Assembly (NCBI GenBank): GCA_963732845.1
Contig: CAVTBE010000001.1
Span: forward strand, 1-64,000
DNA from: CAVSRC01 sp963732845
GTDB lineage: Bacteria; Pseudomonadota; Alphaproteobacteria; Rhizobiales; Kaistiaceae
Length of the DNA: 64,000 nucleotides
Direction: 5' to 3'
Every line of letters starts with the position of its first letter. The stretch's first letter is position 1. Made by a program: the position numbers and the translations under genes. A model generated the notes under the pieces. That model saw only the letters and a list, made by a program, of their open reading frames with translations, made no database searches and was not told the origin of the DNA. This document shows, piece after piece, positions 44,366 to 53,835 of the stretch.

Positions 44366-45403
44366 TCACCGCGGCGCCGGGCCGTGGCTGGCACGGGCCG
44401 CAAATTCCGGCTGGATGAGGCGCGAGGTCACGCTCTCCGGCCCCTTGTCCAGCATGTCGGTCACCATGCCGGCGATGGTGGCGGCACTCTCGCGGGCGTG
44501 CTGATCGAATGTGGTCAGCGCCGGCTGGGCGTAGGCGGCGATCGGCAGATCGTCGAAGCCGATCACCGAGAGTTCGTCCGGCACACGAATTGACCGGGCG
44601 GCGGCGGCCTTGAGCACGGCGATCGCCTGGGTGTCGGTGACGCCGAAGACGGCGGTCGGCCGGTCGTCGGACGCCAGAAGCTGGCTGGCGGCCGCCTCGG
44701 CCGCCGCGGCGTCCACCATGGCCACCGAACGGACGGCGGCGCGCGGCAGCTGAAGCCCCGCCTCGGCCAGTGCCGCCTCCAGCCCGCGGCGTCTCAGATG
44801 CGCGAAGGTGAAGGGTTCGTCGATGGTGACCAGGCCGAAACGCCGGTGGCCGAGCCCGACCAGCATGCGCGCGGCGCGGGCGAAGGCCGCCTCGCCGTCG
44901 GTATCGAACCAGGCGAAATCGTTGGCGCCGGTCAGCAGGCGTCCGTGGGCGACGAAAGGAAACTGGCGGTTGAGGAGCACACGCACCCGCTGGTCGTCGA
45001 TCTCGGTACGGTTGAGGACGATGGCGTCGGCGCGGTCGCCGTTGATGATGTGACGCACGACGTCGGCCTCGCCATGCAGGCGCGGCGCGGTGGCGATGAA
45101 CAGGTCACGGCCGCGGGCGGTCAGGCCCTCGCTCAGGCCGGCGACGAATTCGCCGAGAAAGCCGTCCATCAGGTGGCCGTCGCGCACCGGCAGCACCATG
45201 CCGATAAAGTCGGTCCGCCCGGAAACCAGCATCCGGCCGACGCGGCTCGGCACATAGCCATGCGCCTCGGCCGCGGCGGTCACGCGTGCCCGGGTTGCAT
45301 CGCTGACGTCGGGATAGCCGGCAAGCGCGCGCGAGACGGTCGTGATCGACACGCCAAGATCGCTGGCAAGCTCTCTGAGACGGGTTTGGCGTCTGACGGC
45401 CAT
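44366..45403 (-). CDS. LacI-family transcriptional regulator
   Basis: 345 residues from ATG 45403. N-terminal HTH RLRELASDLGVSITTVSRALAGYPDVSD (about 8-35), hinge region SRVGRMLVSGRTDFIGMVLP, and a periplasmic-binding-like sensor domain with VFGVTDTQAIAVLKAA and LSVIGFDDLPIAAYAQPALTT. Likely controls the downstream importer/glycosidase operon. A matching palindromic operator lies just upstream at 45435-45448, suggesting autoregulation. Confidence 0.92.
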   Translation of the reverse strand: MAVRRQTRLRELASDLGVSITTVSRALAGYPDVSDATRARVTAAAEAHGYVPSRVGRMLVSGRTDFIGMVLPVRDGHLMDGFLGEFVAGLSEGLTARGRDLFIATAPRLHGEADVVRHIINGDRADAIVLNRTEIDDQRVRVLLNRQFPFVAHGRLLTGANDFAWFDTDGEAAFARAARMLVGLGHRRFGLVTIDEPFTFAHLRRRGLEAALAEAGLQLPRAAVRSVAMVDAAAAEAAASQLLASDDRPTAVFGVTDTQAIAVLKAAAARSIRVPDELSVIGFDDLPIAAYAQPALTTFDQHARESAATIAGMVTDMLDKGPESVTSRLIQPEFAARASHGPAPR

Positions 45404-45434
45404 TCCGGCGCTCTCCTCCCCAGGAAGCCGGTTT

Positions 45435-45448
45435 CCAAAACGTTTTGG
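45435..45448. promoter_or_regulatory. Perfect LacI-type operator palindrome
   Basis: CCAAAACGTTTTGG is a fully symmetric 14-bp site with the central CG typical of LacI-family operators. It lies 32 bp upstream of the lacI-type start at 45403, in the gap to the isomerase gene, so it should control the regulator and the genes after it. Confidence 0.75.
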
Positions 45449-45546
45449 ATTGAAGCCGAGCCGCACCGCCATGTCAATCGATGGCATCCCGAAACAGCGC
45501 GATCGTGTTCAGATCGCCTGATCGGGAAACCCCATTTTGGCTTGGT

Positions 45547-46803
45547 TCAGAGCGACAGGCCGTGTTTCATGAGACCCCGCACGATGCTGCCGTCGCTCGG
45601 CAGAAGCGGGATCAGGCAGGCCTGCAGCGCGTGATAGATGTCCGGGCGGCCGAAGAACGGCCCCGTATTGGGAACCAGATTGTCGTCGAGTTGCGGCCGC
45701 CAGGAACCGTTCTCCCGGTCGATCAGGTGGGTGGCGCACCAGTCCCAGATGCGGCGATACCATTCCTCATAGACCGGCGTGCCATCGATGGCGTTGAGGA
45801 AGGCCGCCGCGCCGATGCCTTCTGTGCACGGCCACCAGTAGCGGTCGCGCACCAGCGGCCGCGCGTCGTTGTCGAGCGTGTAGTAGAAGCCGCCGGTCTC
45901 GTGGTTCCAGCCGTCGGCCACCGCCTTGTCGAACAGTGAAACGGCGGCGCCCAGCACCCAGTCGAGCCGGCGTCCGCCGAGTGCCCACAACTGCAGGATC
46001 AGGCGCGCCCATTCCAGCGAATGGCCCGGCGTGGTGCCGGGGGGGCGGAACATGGGATCGCCGATATAGTCGAGGTCCACCACCCAGTCTCGCGTGAAAT
46101 GCTCCGGCAGATGCCAGCCGTTGGCGGATGCCGCCCGGCGGATGAGGAGATCGGCGATACGCTCCGCCTTGTCGAGATACGACCGCTCGCCGGTCACCTC
46201 GAAGGCCTCCATGAGGGCCTCGGTGAGATGCATGTTGCAGTTCTGGCCGCGATAGGTGCTCTTCGGCTGCCAGTCGCGGGTGAACTCCTCCGCTACCGCG
46301 CCGTGGTTCTCCTCCCAGAAGCGCTCATTGAGGACAGCGGTCACGTCGGCGAGCAGCCGGTCGGCTTGCGGGTGGCCGGCGGCCTTGGCGCTCGATGCCG
46401 CCAGCAGCACGAAGGCATGGCCATAGGCCTGCTTGCTGTCGTCGATGGGACCGTCATCGCCCACCGCCCAGAAGTAGCCGCCGTTCTTCTGGTCGCGGTG
46501 ACCATTCCACAGGAAGTCCATGCCGTGGTCGATCATCGCCGCCGCGCCCGGCCGCCCCATCAGATGGGCCATGGCGAAGCAGTGAACCATGCGGCTGGTT
46601 GCCTGCACCTGGCGCGAATAGGGCACGTCGGCACCGCTGTTGAACGGCCGGCCGTCATCGTCGAGGTCGCGGAAGCCGCCGGCGGGATCGATGCTCGGCC
46701 CTTCGTAGAAATCGAGGAGATCGTTCGCCCGGGAAAGCAGCCAGGCCCGATGGCCGGTCAGCGTTACCCACTTCTGTCCGTTCACTGAAAACCGCGAAGA
46801 CAT
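45547..46803 (-). CDS. AGE-family sugar isomerase/epimerase (YihS-like)
   Basis: 418 residues, (alpha/alpha)6-barrel aldose-ketose isomerase. Compared with YihS-type enzymes it keeps MAHLMGRPGAAAMIDHG, DDSKQAYGHAFVLLAASSA, STYRGQNCNMHLTEALMEAFEVTG, GTTPGHSLEWARLILQLWALG and GRPDIYHALQACLIPLLP; the His residues in PGHSLEW and YHALQ correspond to the catalytic pair. Candidates are sulfoquinovose, mannose or another aldose. It starts 12 bp after the ribose-type ATPase gene, so the transporter probably brings in its substrate. Confidence 0.85.
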   Translation of the reverse strand: MSSRFSVNGQKWVTLTGHRAWLLSRANDLLDFYEGPSIDPAGGFRDLDDDGRPFNSGADVPYSRQVQATSRMVHCFAMAHLMGRPGAAAMIDHGMDFLWNGHRDQKNGGYFWAVGDDGPIDDSKQAYGHAFVLLAASSAKAAGHPQADRLLADVTAVLNERFWEENHGAVAEEFTRDWQPKSTYRGQNCNMHLTEALMEAFEVTGERSYLDKAERIADLLIRRAASANGWHLPEHFTRDWVVDLDYIGDPMFRPPGTTPGHSLEWARLILQLWALGGRRLDWVLGAAVSLFDKAVADGWNHETGGFYYTLDNDARPLVRDRYWWPCTEGIGAAAFLNAIDGTPVYEEWYRRIWDWCATHLIDRENGSWRPQLDDNLVPNTGPFFGRPDIYHALQACLIPLLPSDGSIVRGLMKHGLSL

Positions 46804-46815
46804 TGCCTCAATCCG

Positions 46816-47562
46816 TCAAGCGCCGACCATCAGGCCGACGATCTCGTCGCTGGTGGTCTCCTGCGGCCGGCGCTCGCCGGCCTTGATGCCGTGGCGCATG
46901 ACGACAATGCGGTCGGCAACCGCGAAGATGTCCTGGAGATTGTGCGAGATGAAGATGACCGCCTTGCCCTGTTCCTTGAGCGAGCGCACGAGGCTGAGCA
47001 CCTTGCGCTGCTCCGGCACGCCGAGCGCGGCGGTGGGCTCGTCCATGATCAGCAGCTTGGCGTTCCAGTAGATCGCCCGGCCGATGGCCACCGCCTGACG
47101 CTGGCCGCCGGAGAAGGCGGCAACCGGCGCGTCCAGCCGCGCGGTGTGAAAATCGAGCAGGGCCATGGTCTCCTGCGCCGCCTGCGCCATCGCCCTGCGG
47201 TCGAGAACCGGCAGGAAGCCGAAAGCCTTGGTCTTGGGCTCGCGGCCGAGGAAGATGTTGGCGCCGATCGACAGATTGTCGGCCAGCGCCAGGTCCTGGT
47301 AGATCGTCTCGATGCCGAGCGCCCGCGCCTCGTGCGGGCTGGTGAAGGACACGCGCTTTCCGTCGAACAGGATCTCGCCGGAGTCCGGATGGTGGACGCC
47401 GGAGATGCTCTTGATGAGCACCGACTTGCCGGCGCCGTTGTCGCCGGCGAGCGCCACCACCTCGCCGAGGTCGAGGTCGAAGGAGACGCCCTTCAGGGCC
47501 TCGACCGCGCCGAAGTTCTTGGTGATCGAGCGGACCGAAAGCAGATGGTCGTTATCACTCAT
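46816..47562 (-). CDS. Sugar ABC transporter ATPase, single domain (ribose-type system)
   Basis: 248 residues. Walker A GDNGAGKS (40-47), Q-loop IYQDLALADNLS, signature FSGGQRQAVAIGRA, Walker B KLLIMDEPTAALG, H-loop VIFISHNLQDIF. Shorter than RbsA because it has one NBD, so it would act as a homodimer. Overlaps the permease gene stop by 8 bp. Confidence 0.9.
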   Translation of the reverse strand: MSDNDHLLSVRSITKNFGAVEALKGVSFDLDLGEVVALAGDNGAGKSVLIKSISGVHHPDSGEILFDGKRVSFTSPHEARALGIETIYQDLALADNLSIGANIFLGREPKTKAFGFLPVLDRRAMAQAAQETMALLDFHTARLDAPVAAFSGGQRQAVAIGRAIYWNAKLLIMDEPTAALGVPEQRKVLSLVRSLKEQGKAVIFISHNLQDIFAVADRIVVMRHGIKAGERRPQETTSDEIVGLMVGA

Positions 47563-48586
47563 CGCCGCGGCCTCCGAGCAGCCGGCGCTGACTTTGATCG
47601 ACCAGCACCGAAATGATGATGACGACGCCGACGGCAACGAACTGCCAGAACGGCTCGACGTCGATGAAGACCAGGCCGTACTGGATGACCGCGATCACCA
47701 GCGCCCCGGCGACGGTTCCGGCGATGGTCCCCGACCCGCCGAACAGGCTGGCGCCACCGATCACCACCGCGGCGATCGAATCGAGCAGAAGCGGTTCGCC
47801 CGCCTGTGCCGCGCCGGCAAGAAACCGCCCCGTATAGAGCACCCCGCCGAGGCCGGCGCACAGGCCCGAGAGGATGTAGATCCAGGTCGTCAACCGCCCG
47901 ACATCGATGCCCGAGCGAACCACCGCATCGCGGTTGGCGCCGACGGCATAGGTGTGCTGGCCGAAGCGCGTCTGCGACAGCAGATAGTGCATGCCCAGGA
48001 CGACGATCGCGGTGATGATCACCACCACCGGCACGCCGAAGATCCGGCCATTGCCGACCCAGGCGTAGACATCGTTATGCACCGGAACGGTGGTGCCGCC
48101 CGCGATCAGGTAAGCGGCGCCCCGGGCGACACCATACATGCCGAGCGTGCCGATGAACGGCGGAACGCCAAGGCGCGCAACCAGCCAGCCATTCACCCAG
48201 CCCGGTATGAAGGAGACGGCAACGCCGAGGACCATGGCAATCAGCATTGCAAGCGCCGGCGGCAGGCCCAGCGTACCACCGGCGATATTGGCCGCATGGG
48301 CGGCAACCACCGCCGCCAGGCCCATCGCGAAACCGACCGAAAGATCGATTCCCGCCGAGATGATCACGAAGGTCTCACCGAGCGCGAGAAGCAGCGGCGC
48401 CGTTGTGAAGATGGCGATCGATTGGAGGTTGTAGGGATTGGCGACGAAAGTCACGCCATAGGCGGTCTGCGCCCAGATTTCGAAGACGATGAGCAGCAGG
48501 GCCAGGAACAGCCACGCGCGTAAATCGGCGACGCGCGAAAGGATGGTACGCGACGCTTGGGGAATGGGTGCGGATACCGATGTCAT
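47555..48586 (-). CDS. Sugar ABC transporter permease (ribose-type system)
   Basis: 343 residues, BPD_transp_2 fold. ETFVIISAGIDLSVGFAMGLAAV is the family D-LS motif; GQHTYAVGANRDAVVRSGID and DSIAAVVIGGASLFGGSGTIAGTVAGA are typical. Helices span most of the chain. It works with the binding protein encoded about 100 bp upstream and the ATPase downstream. Confidence 0.92.
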   Translation of the reverse strand: MTSVSAPIPQASRTILSRVADLRAWLFLALLLIVFEIWAQTAYGVTFVANPYNLQSIAIFTTAPLLLALGETFVIISAGIDLSVGFAMGLAAVVAAHAANIAGGTLGLPPALAMLIAMVLGVAVSFIPGWVNGWLVARLGVPPFIGTLGMYGVARGAAYLIAGGTTVPVHNDVYAWVGNGRIFGVPVVVIITAIVVLGMHYLLSQTRFGQHTYAVGANRDAVVRSGIDVGRLTTWIYILSGLCAGLGGVLYTGRFLAGAAQAGEPLLLDSIAAVVIGGASLFGGSGTIAGTVAGALVIAVIQYGLVFIDVEPFWQFVAVGVVIIISVLVDQSQRRLLGGRGDE

Positions 48587-48688
48587 GATCTTATATTTTC
48601 CACATCACCAGTTTTGGGCCGCCAACCACGGCGATCGGCGGCCCGATGATGCGCTGTCCGATTGGATCGGACTTATGATCGCGACCGA

Positions 48689-49675
48689 TTACGAGGTGTA
48701 GAGGAACTTCTTCACGTTCGGGTCGTCGATATTTTCCTTGGTCATCACGGTAAAGCCCGTGCCGATCTGGGTCGGGACCGACTGCTCGGTGAGGTGCGCG
48801 TAGGCACACACCACGCCGAAATAGCCGATCTCGGCAGGATGCTGGGCGATGACGACGGTGAAGGTGTCGTTCTTCAGTTCGTCGACCACCGAGGTCGGCG
48901 CGTCGAAGGCGGCGATCTTGATCGCGCCGACCTTGCCCGCCTGCTTCACGCCGTTGGCCGAGCCGCTGGCGGAGAACAGGTTGGCGCCGAAGATGCCGGC
49001 GAGATCGGGATTGCGCGCCAGCACCGCCTGAACCTGCGAGGCCGCCTTGTTGGCGTCGTCGTCATTGAACTGCGTTTCCATGACCTCGACGTTCGGGAAG
49101 GTGGCCTTCATCTCTTCCTTGAAGCCCTCTTCGCGCTGATCGGTGGTCGACACGCCCGGCTTCACGTTGGAGACGTAGACCTTGCCCTTTTCGCCGATTG
49201 CCCTGGCCAGCGCGCGGGCGGCCATGCGGCCACCGAGGATGTTGTCCGAGGCGATGTAGGAGAGCGGGAAGTCGGCATCGCCGGCACCGGTCTGATAGAC
49301 GCCCGTGCCGATGAAGGTATCGACGGTGATCACCGGAATACCGGCGTCAAAGGCCTTCTTCAGCGGCTGTACGAGCTGCACCTTGTCGGTCGGCGCGATG
49401 AGGATCGCATCGGGCTTGCGTGCGATGACCGCATCGAGCACCGGCACCTGCAGGGTCACGTTCCATTCCGAGGCGCCCTGGAAGCCGAGATTGACGCCAA
49501 GCGCGTCGGCGGCAGCCTGCGCACCGCGATGCATGGTGATGTAGAAGGCATCGGTGGTCAGGCCGGGAACCAGCGTGATGTTGAATTTCTTGTCCGCGGC
49601 GAACGTCGGGCGGACCCCCAGCGTCGCTGCTCCTGCGGTTGCACCCAAGAGAGTCAGAAAGCTTCTGCGTTCCAT
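48689..49675 (-). CDS. Sugar ABC transporter periplasmic binding protein (ribose-type)
   Basis: 328 residues. The leader ERRSFLTLLGATAGAATLG is twin-arginine-like. The mature part has the family plan: DAVIARKPDAILIAPTDKVQLVQPLKKAFDAGIPVITVDT, DNILGGRMAARAL and a second-lobe AAFDAPTSVVDELKND segment. First gene of an operon with permease, ATPase and the YihS-like isomerase. Confidence 0.92.
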   Translation of the reverse strand: MERRSFLTLLGATAGAATLGVRPTFAADKKFNITLVPGLTTDAFYITMHRGAQAAADALGVNLGFQGASEWNVTLQVPVLDAVIARKPDAILIAPTDKVQLVQPLKKAFDAGIPVITVDTFIGTGVYQTGAGDADFPLSYIASDNILGGRMAARALARAIGEKGKVYVSNVKPGVSTTDQREEGFKEEMKATFPNVEVMETQFNDDDANKAASQVQAVLARNPDLAGIFGANLFSASGSANGVKQAGKVGAIKIAAFDAPTSVVDELKNDTFTVVIAQHPAEIGYFGVVCAYAHLTEQSVPTQIGTGFTVMTKENIDDPNVKKFLYTS

Positions 49676-49711
49676 TATCTTCCTCCTTTGTCGCCTACCG
49701 TTGTTCCGTCC

Positions 49712-49925
49712 GAGATGCCGTCAGCGGTGGGCTGCCGACGTCATCCATTTGTAGGCCCGTTTGTCTGCTCGACAATCCTCATCGGCATCGACCGACCACA
49801 AGATCAATCGCAAATGGCCGACGGCGGACCGTCGCGCATTTTGGCAAAATCCGACAGTTCTTCGACCGGCCCGAGCTGATGTTCGCGGCAATTGAGCGCA
49901 GAAAGCGCTTCGCCGTTTTCGATGC
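49712..49925 (-). pseudogene. Degenerate copy of the 3' end of the FGGY kinase gene
   Basis: Minus-strand codons here, ALSALNCREHQLGPVEELSDFAKMR..., resemble the C terminus of the kinase at 51255-52808 (AALAALDRREHSVEPDENLVGLYQNMR...). The DNA just past the end is also shared: GTCAGCGGTGGGCTGCCGAC (within 25 identical bases) occurs at 49720-49744 and 51234-51258. About 200 bp of an old duplicate therefore flanks the regulator gene. The rest of 49676-50154 has no gene beyond this and the operator at 50031. Confidence 0.75.
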
Positions 49926-50030
49926 TGTCAAACATCGTCCACGCCGACCGCCCTGGCCCGAAGATCACGCGGGCTAGCGAGCGCATTCAGATTTTTCCTC
50001 CCCCGAACTGCTCGTTGGCAGCTCGTTATT

Positions 50031-50042
50031 TTACGCGCGTAA
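50031..50042. promoter_or_regulatory. Palindromic operator-like site upstream of the second LacI regulator
   Basis: TTACGCGCGTAA is a perfect 12-bp palindrome 113 bp before the regulator's ATG. A similar core (TTGCGCGCGAA) is found before dhaK at 55622-55632, suggesting one regulator controls both. Confidence 0.55.
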
Positions 50043-50154
50043 CAGTACTTTTCACGCGAGACACGTGTCAAGCGACAAAGTTGCGCTCTCGTGTAAACTC
50101 CGCCTACTATGGCGCGGCGGTAGCAGGCCGTCGCACCAATCAGCACATCCCCCG

Positions 50155-51180
50155 ATGGGCACTGACGCCGTTCACACTATGCAGGATTTCGCGCGACTGA
50201 TCGGACTGTCGCGTCCGACCGTGTCGCGCTTTTTCGCCGATCCCGACTCGGTGCGCCCGCGCACGCGCAAGCTGATCGAAGAGGGCATCCGCCGCTACGG
50301 CTACAGCCCGAACTTCTTCGCCTCCAATCTCACGCGCCGCTCGCCCCGCGCCATCGGCATCATCGTCCCGTCGATCATCGATCCGTTCTTCGGCGACCTG
50401 GTGAGCACGATTGAACTCTATGCCGAGGATCGCGGCTATCTCACCGTGCTGCAGTGTTCCCACAACGACACTGCTCTGGAACGGCGGGCGCTTTCCCGGT
50501 TGATGGCGATGGACGTTGCAGGAATCGCGATGGCCCCCCTCGGATTCCGCTCCGATATCGCCGCGGTTGAGCACGCGATGCAGCAGGTGCCGATCCTCTT
50601 CATGGACTCGCGCTTGCGTGCCGGGGTGCCCTATGTCGGCACCAACAATCGAACGAGCATGGCGCTCATGGTGGATTATCTGTGCCGCTCCGGTTCGCCG
50701 CCGGCGCTGTTCACCATGCCGGCGGTGAACGCCAACATAGTGGAACGGTCGGCGGCCTACTGCGATCGCATGCGCGAACTCGGTCACGAGCCGCGCATCC
50801 TCAATCCCGAGGACGGACCGGTTGGCGACGATTACGAACGCTACGGCTTCGAGCGGTTCCTCAGCTTGCCTTCCGATAGGCTGGCTGGCGTCGATACCAT
50901 CATGTGTTCGAACGATCGGGTTGCGTTCGGACTGTTGGCAGCGGCAAATCGGTTAGGAATCAGTGTCGGAGCCGGGCCAGGCAACCAGCTGCGCGTCGGT
51001 TCGCACGATGGTCAGCGCTTCGGCGCTTTTGCCTCGCCCTCGCTCACTACCTCGGGGCAGAACATCCGCGGAATTGGGGAATTGGTGGCCAAGACTCTGA
51101 TAAACCTGGAGAATGGCGGCGAACTTCCACAGGAAGATATTCTTCTCGACGGAACCCTGATCTTCCGCGACTCCGCCTAG
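50155..51180 (+). CDS. LacI-family transcriptional regulator
   Basis: 341 residues from ATG 50155; ATG 50179 is a possible later start. HTH TMQDFARLIGLSRPTVSRFFADPDSVRPRTR, then RRYGYSPNFFASNLTRRSPRAIGIIVPSIIDPFFGDLV. The sensor domain ends with a shortened, Gly/Ser-rich segment (QLRVGSHDGQRFGAFASPSLTTSGQNIRGIG). It stands between the ribose-type operon and the dhaKL-aldolase-kinase operon and converges with the kinase gene, so it probably regulates both. Confidence 0.9.
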   Translation: MGTDAVHTMQDFARLIGLSRPTVSRFFADPDSVRPRTRKLIEEGIRRYGYSPNFFASNLTRRSPRAIGIIVPSIIDPFFGDLVSTIELYAEDRGYLTVLQCSHNDTALERRALSRLMAMDVAGIAMAPLGFRSDIAAVEHAMQQVPILFMDSRLRAGVPYVGTNNRTSMALMVDYLCRSGSPPALFTMPAVNANIVERSAAYCDRMRELGHEPRILNPEDGPVGDDYERYGFERFLSLPSDRLAGVDTIMCSNDRVAFGLLAAANRLGISVGAGPGNQLRVGSHDGQRFGAFASPSLTTSGQNIRGIGELVAKTLINLENGGELPQEDILLDGTLIFRDSA

Positions 51181-51254
51181 ACTAGTGAAGTTCATCGCGC
51201 GGCGGTGGCCGAGAGCAGCGGCAACGAGATGCTGTCAGCGGTGGGCTGCCGACG

Positions 51255-52808
51255 TCATTCCGACGCGGTCCGAGTTGCCTCACCGGCAATCCCCGACAAT
51301 TTCGAGTCGACCGGCCACAAAATCGGCTGCAGCTGGTCGAACACGGATCGCCGCATGTTTTGATAAAGTCCGACCAGATTTTCATCTGGCTCGACCGAAT
51401 GCTCGCGACGATCGAGCGCAGCAAGCGCCGCCTCGAGATCAGGCCATGATCCACCGGCAACGCCGCCGAGCAGGGCGACGCCCAGCGCCGTCGCTTCCGG
51501 CACGTCGACCACGGTCACCGGCCGCCCGAAGGCGCTGGCCTTGATCTTGGCCAGCAGCCGGTTGCGCGAGCCGCCGGCGATCAGAAGAATCCGGTCGGGC
51601 GCGGGAACCCCGGCAAGGCCGGCAAACGCGTCGACGACGAAAGCCGCCCGCATCGCCAGCCCCTCGAGGACCGCGCGATACAGCATTCCGCGCGTGGCAT
51701 TGTTCGACAGCCCGATGAAGGCGCCGCGCACCGGGTGCTCGGGGTCGGACGAGTTGGTGCCGACCATATGCGGCAGGAACACGATGCCCCCGCTCCCCGG
51801 CGCAACGCTCTCGCCCTCGGCGATCAGCGGCTCGTGCGGCGGATGGCCGACCAGCCCGCGGAACCACTCCATCGTGCCGCCGGCGAAAGCGACGCTGGCG
51901 CCGAGGTAGAACAGCGAATGCTGGGCCTCGAAGGCGCCCTGGAACAGGTTCAGCTTCGGCACCATGGGGTCGGTCGACGACTGCGCCATGGCCAGCAGCA
52001 TGGCTTCAGCGGTTCCGATGCTGTCGACCATGGTTCCCTGCTGGGCCATGCCGACAGCCATTCCCCCGCTGACATGATCGTGGGCGCCGACCCCGACCAC
52101 CGGCGTGCCGGCGATGCCGGTTGCCGCGAGGATGTCGGGACGCACCGGCCCAAGCGGTGTGCCGCTCGCCCTGAGCGGCGGCAGGACCGACGCATCGAAA
52201 CCGGTGAGGCCGATGAGCTCGTCCGACCACCGGCGCTGGCGCAGATCGAGATAGAGCGTGCGCGAGGCGATCGAGAAGTCGGTCGCCACTTCGCCCGACA
52301 GACGGAAGGCGATCCAGTCCGCCATCAGCAGGACCTTGCGCGTCTGCCGCATGGCGTCCGGCCAATGCGTCCGCATCCATATCAGCTTGCAGAGCGTGAA
52401 GATCTTGTCGAGCTGCAGACCGGTGATCTCGAAGATCCGTTCGGCCCCGACGGTCTCGCGCAGCCTCTCGGCAACGCCTTCCGTGCGCCCATCGAACCAG
52501 GCAATCGACGGCGCCAGCGACCGCCCGGCCTCGTCGACCAGGACGCAGCTCTCGCCAATGCTGGCAACCGCGATTCCGACGACCGGGCGGCCGGCAAGCG
52601 CGCCGGCAACTTCGCCGAGACACTCGACGACGGCGGCAAAGATGGCATCCGGGTCGTACTCGCACCCATCCGGCGGAATACGCGTTACCGGCGTCGGCCG
52701 ACGCGCCTCCGCCGCCTGATTCCCGTGCCCGTCAAAGGCCAGCGCGCGAACCGTCTGGGTGCCGACGTCGATGCCAATCAGGAAAGGCGGTTCGAAGCGA
52801 TCGGTCAT
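51255..52808 (-). CDS. FGGY-family carbohydrate kinase
   Basis: 517 residues, actin-like ATPase fold. The N-terminal phosphate motif is IGIDVGTQTVRALAFDGHG, followed by IAWFDGRTEG. The second domain has VGVGAHDHVSGGMAVG and the C-terminal FGGY-type segment ILLIAGGSRNRLLAKIKASAFGRPVTVVDVPEATALGVALLG. It would phosphorylate a ketose made by the isomerase. It is last in dhaK-dhaL-aldolase-kinase and starts 40 bp after the aldolase. A 3'-end relic of a second copy exists at 49712-49925. Confidence 0.92.
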   Translation of the reverse strand: MTDRFEPPFLIGIDVGTQTVRALAFDGHGNQAAEARRPTPVTRIPPDGCEYDPDAIFAAVVECLGEVAGALAGRPVVGIAVASIGESCVLVDEAGRSLAPSIAWFDGRTEGVAERLRETVGAERIFEITGLQLDKIFTLCKLIWMRTHWPDAMRQTRKVLLMADWIAFRLSGEVATDFSIASRTLYLDLRQRRWSDELIGLTGFDASVLPPLRASGTPLGPVRPDILAATGIAGTPVVGVGAHDHVSGGMAVGMAQQGTMVDSIGTAEAMLLAMAQSSTDPMVPKLNLFQGAFEAQHSLFYLGASVAFAGGTMEWFRGLVGHPPHEPLIAEGESVAPGSGGIVFLPHMVGTNSSDPEHPVRGAFIGLSNNATRGMLYRAVLEGLAMRAAFVVDAFAGLAGVPAPDRILLIAGGSRNRLLAKIKASAFGRPVTVVDVPEATALGVALLGGVAGGSWPDLEAALAALDRREHSVEPDENLVGLYQNMRRSVFDQLQPILWPVDSKLSGIAGEATRTASE

Positions 52809-52848
52809 GCGTTTAGGCCGTCTACTGGGCGCCTCGGACCGGCTGTCA

Positions 52849-53835
52849 TCAGCCCTTCAGTACCGGATCGGTGATCATCATGTCCTCGGCAAGCGGACGG
52901 TCGGGCGCAAGCTTGTTCTTCGTCAGATGGTCGTGATAGGCGCCGACCGCATCGTCCGGCTTGACCTGCCCCTCGACCACGGCGCGCATCAGGCGGACGA
53001 GCGCGATCGAATCCTCCGCGAGGTTGACCTTCCGGCCGAACAGGGCGACGCGCGCGCCATACTTGGAGGCCTGCGCGACGAGCTCGAAGGTATCGCGCGT
53101 CGTACCCCTGCCGCCGCCCAGAATGCCCGGAACCAGGTGCCCCGGATCGTATGAGGCAAGCTCCTCCATGGCGCGCGCGCCGTTGTACTGGAGCTTCAGG
53201 AACTGCGGCTGGTCGGCGCTCATCACGCCGGCAAGCGTGCGCACGATGTTGTCGTTGATGAAGGCGCCGATATCGCCGCCGTCGGTGAGGTGGATGTCGA
53301 AGGCCGGGTTGAACACTTCCAGGAAGTGCCGCATGCCGTGCTCGGCTGCCTCCGCCCGGAAGGCCGAATAGGCCTCTGCGTTCTCGGCGTCGATATCGAC
53401 TTCGTTGGAGAAGGTGATCGAATAGAGGCCGAGATCGGTGATCTTGCGCGCCTGATCGATACGGGCCGTGCGGTGATGGCGCGACGGCTCCTCCTTGTAG
53501 CGCCCGCCGCGCGCCGACCAGATGTCGGTGGTGTCGTTGAGGCGGATGGCCGGGGTCACCGGGCTGTCCGCGAACAGGCCCTCCCCCGACAGCCGTTCGG
53601 CCGTCGATGCCGACATCAGCATGATGTCGACCAGCCCCGAGCGGGTCATCGCCCGCATGCGTTCCAGATACACCTCGCGCGTGGCCAGACGCCCGGGTTT
53701 GGCCCGGTCGGGTCCCGGGGCGGCCGTCCCGAAGCCGATATCGGCGTCCTTGGCGTCGGCAATGATGAAGTCAGCAGGGGTGTAGCCGCCGTCTTTGATG
53801 CGGCCGAGTTTCTGGTCGAGGCTCTTTTTATTCAT
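52849..53835 (-). CDS. Class I aldolase-like protein (DeoC/LacD superfamily)
   Basis: 328 residues. The segment PQFLKLQYNGARAMEELASYDPGHLVPGILGGGRGTTRDTFELVAQASKYGARVALFGRKVNLAEDS has a barrel-strand Lys (LKLQY) and a Gly-rich phosphate-binding loop, consistent with a Schiff-base aldolase. The N-terminal part (ADFIIADAKDADIGFG; DIMLMSASTAERL) fits beta-strand ends of the barrel. The exact family is unfamiliar. Between kinase and DhaL, cleavage of a ketose phosphate to dihydroxyacetone or its phosphate is the natural guess. Confidence 0.72.
   Translation of the reverse strand: MNKKSLDQKLGRIKDGGYTPADFIIADAKDADIGFGTAAPGPDRAKPGRLATREVYLERMRAMTRSGLVDIMLMSASTAERLSGEGLFADSPVTPAIRLNDTTDIWSARGGRYKEEPSRHHRTARIDQARKITDLGLYSITFSNEVDIDAENAEAYSAFRAEAAEHGMRHFLEVFNPAFDIHLTDGGDIGAFINDNIVRTLAGVMSADQPQFLKLQYNGARAMEELASYDPGHLVPGILGGGRGTTRDTFELVAQASKYGARVALFGRKVNLAEDSIALVRLMRAVVEGQVKPDDAVGAYHDHLTKNKLAPDRPLAEDMMITDPVLKG

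Noticed and set aside
49804..49986. A separate small gene upstream of the second LacI regulator
   Set aside because: Its residues align with the FGGY kinase C terminus, so it is a relic of a duplicated 3' end.
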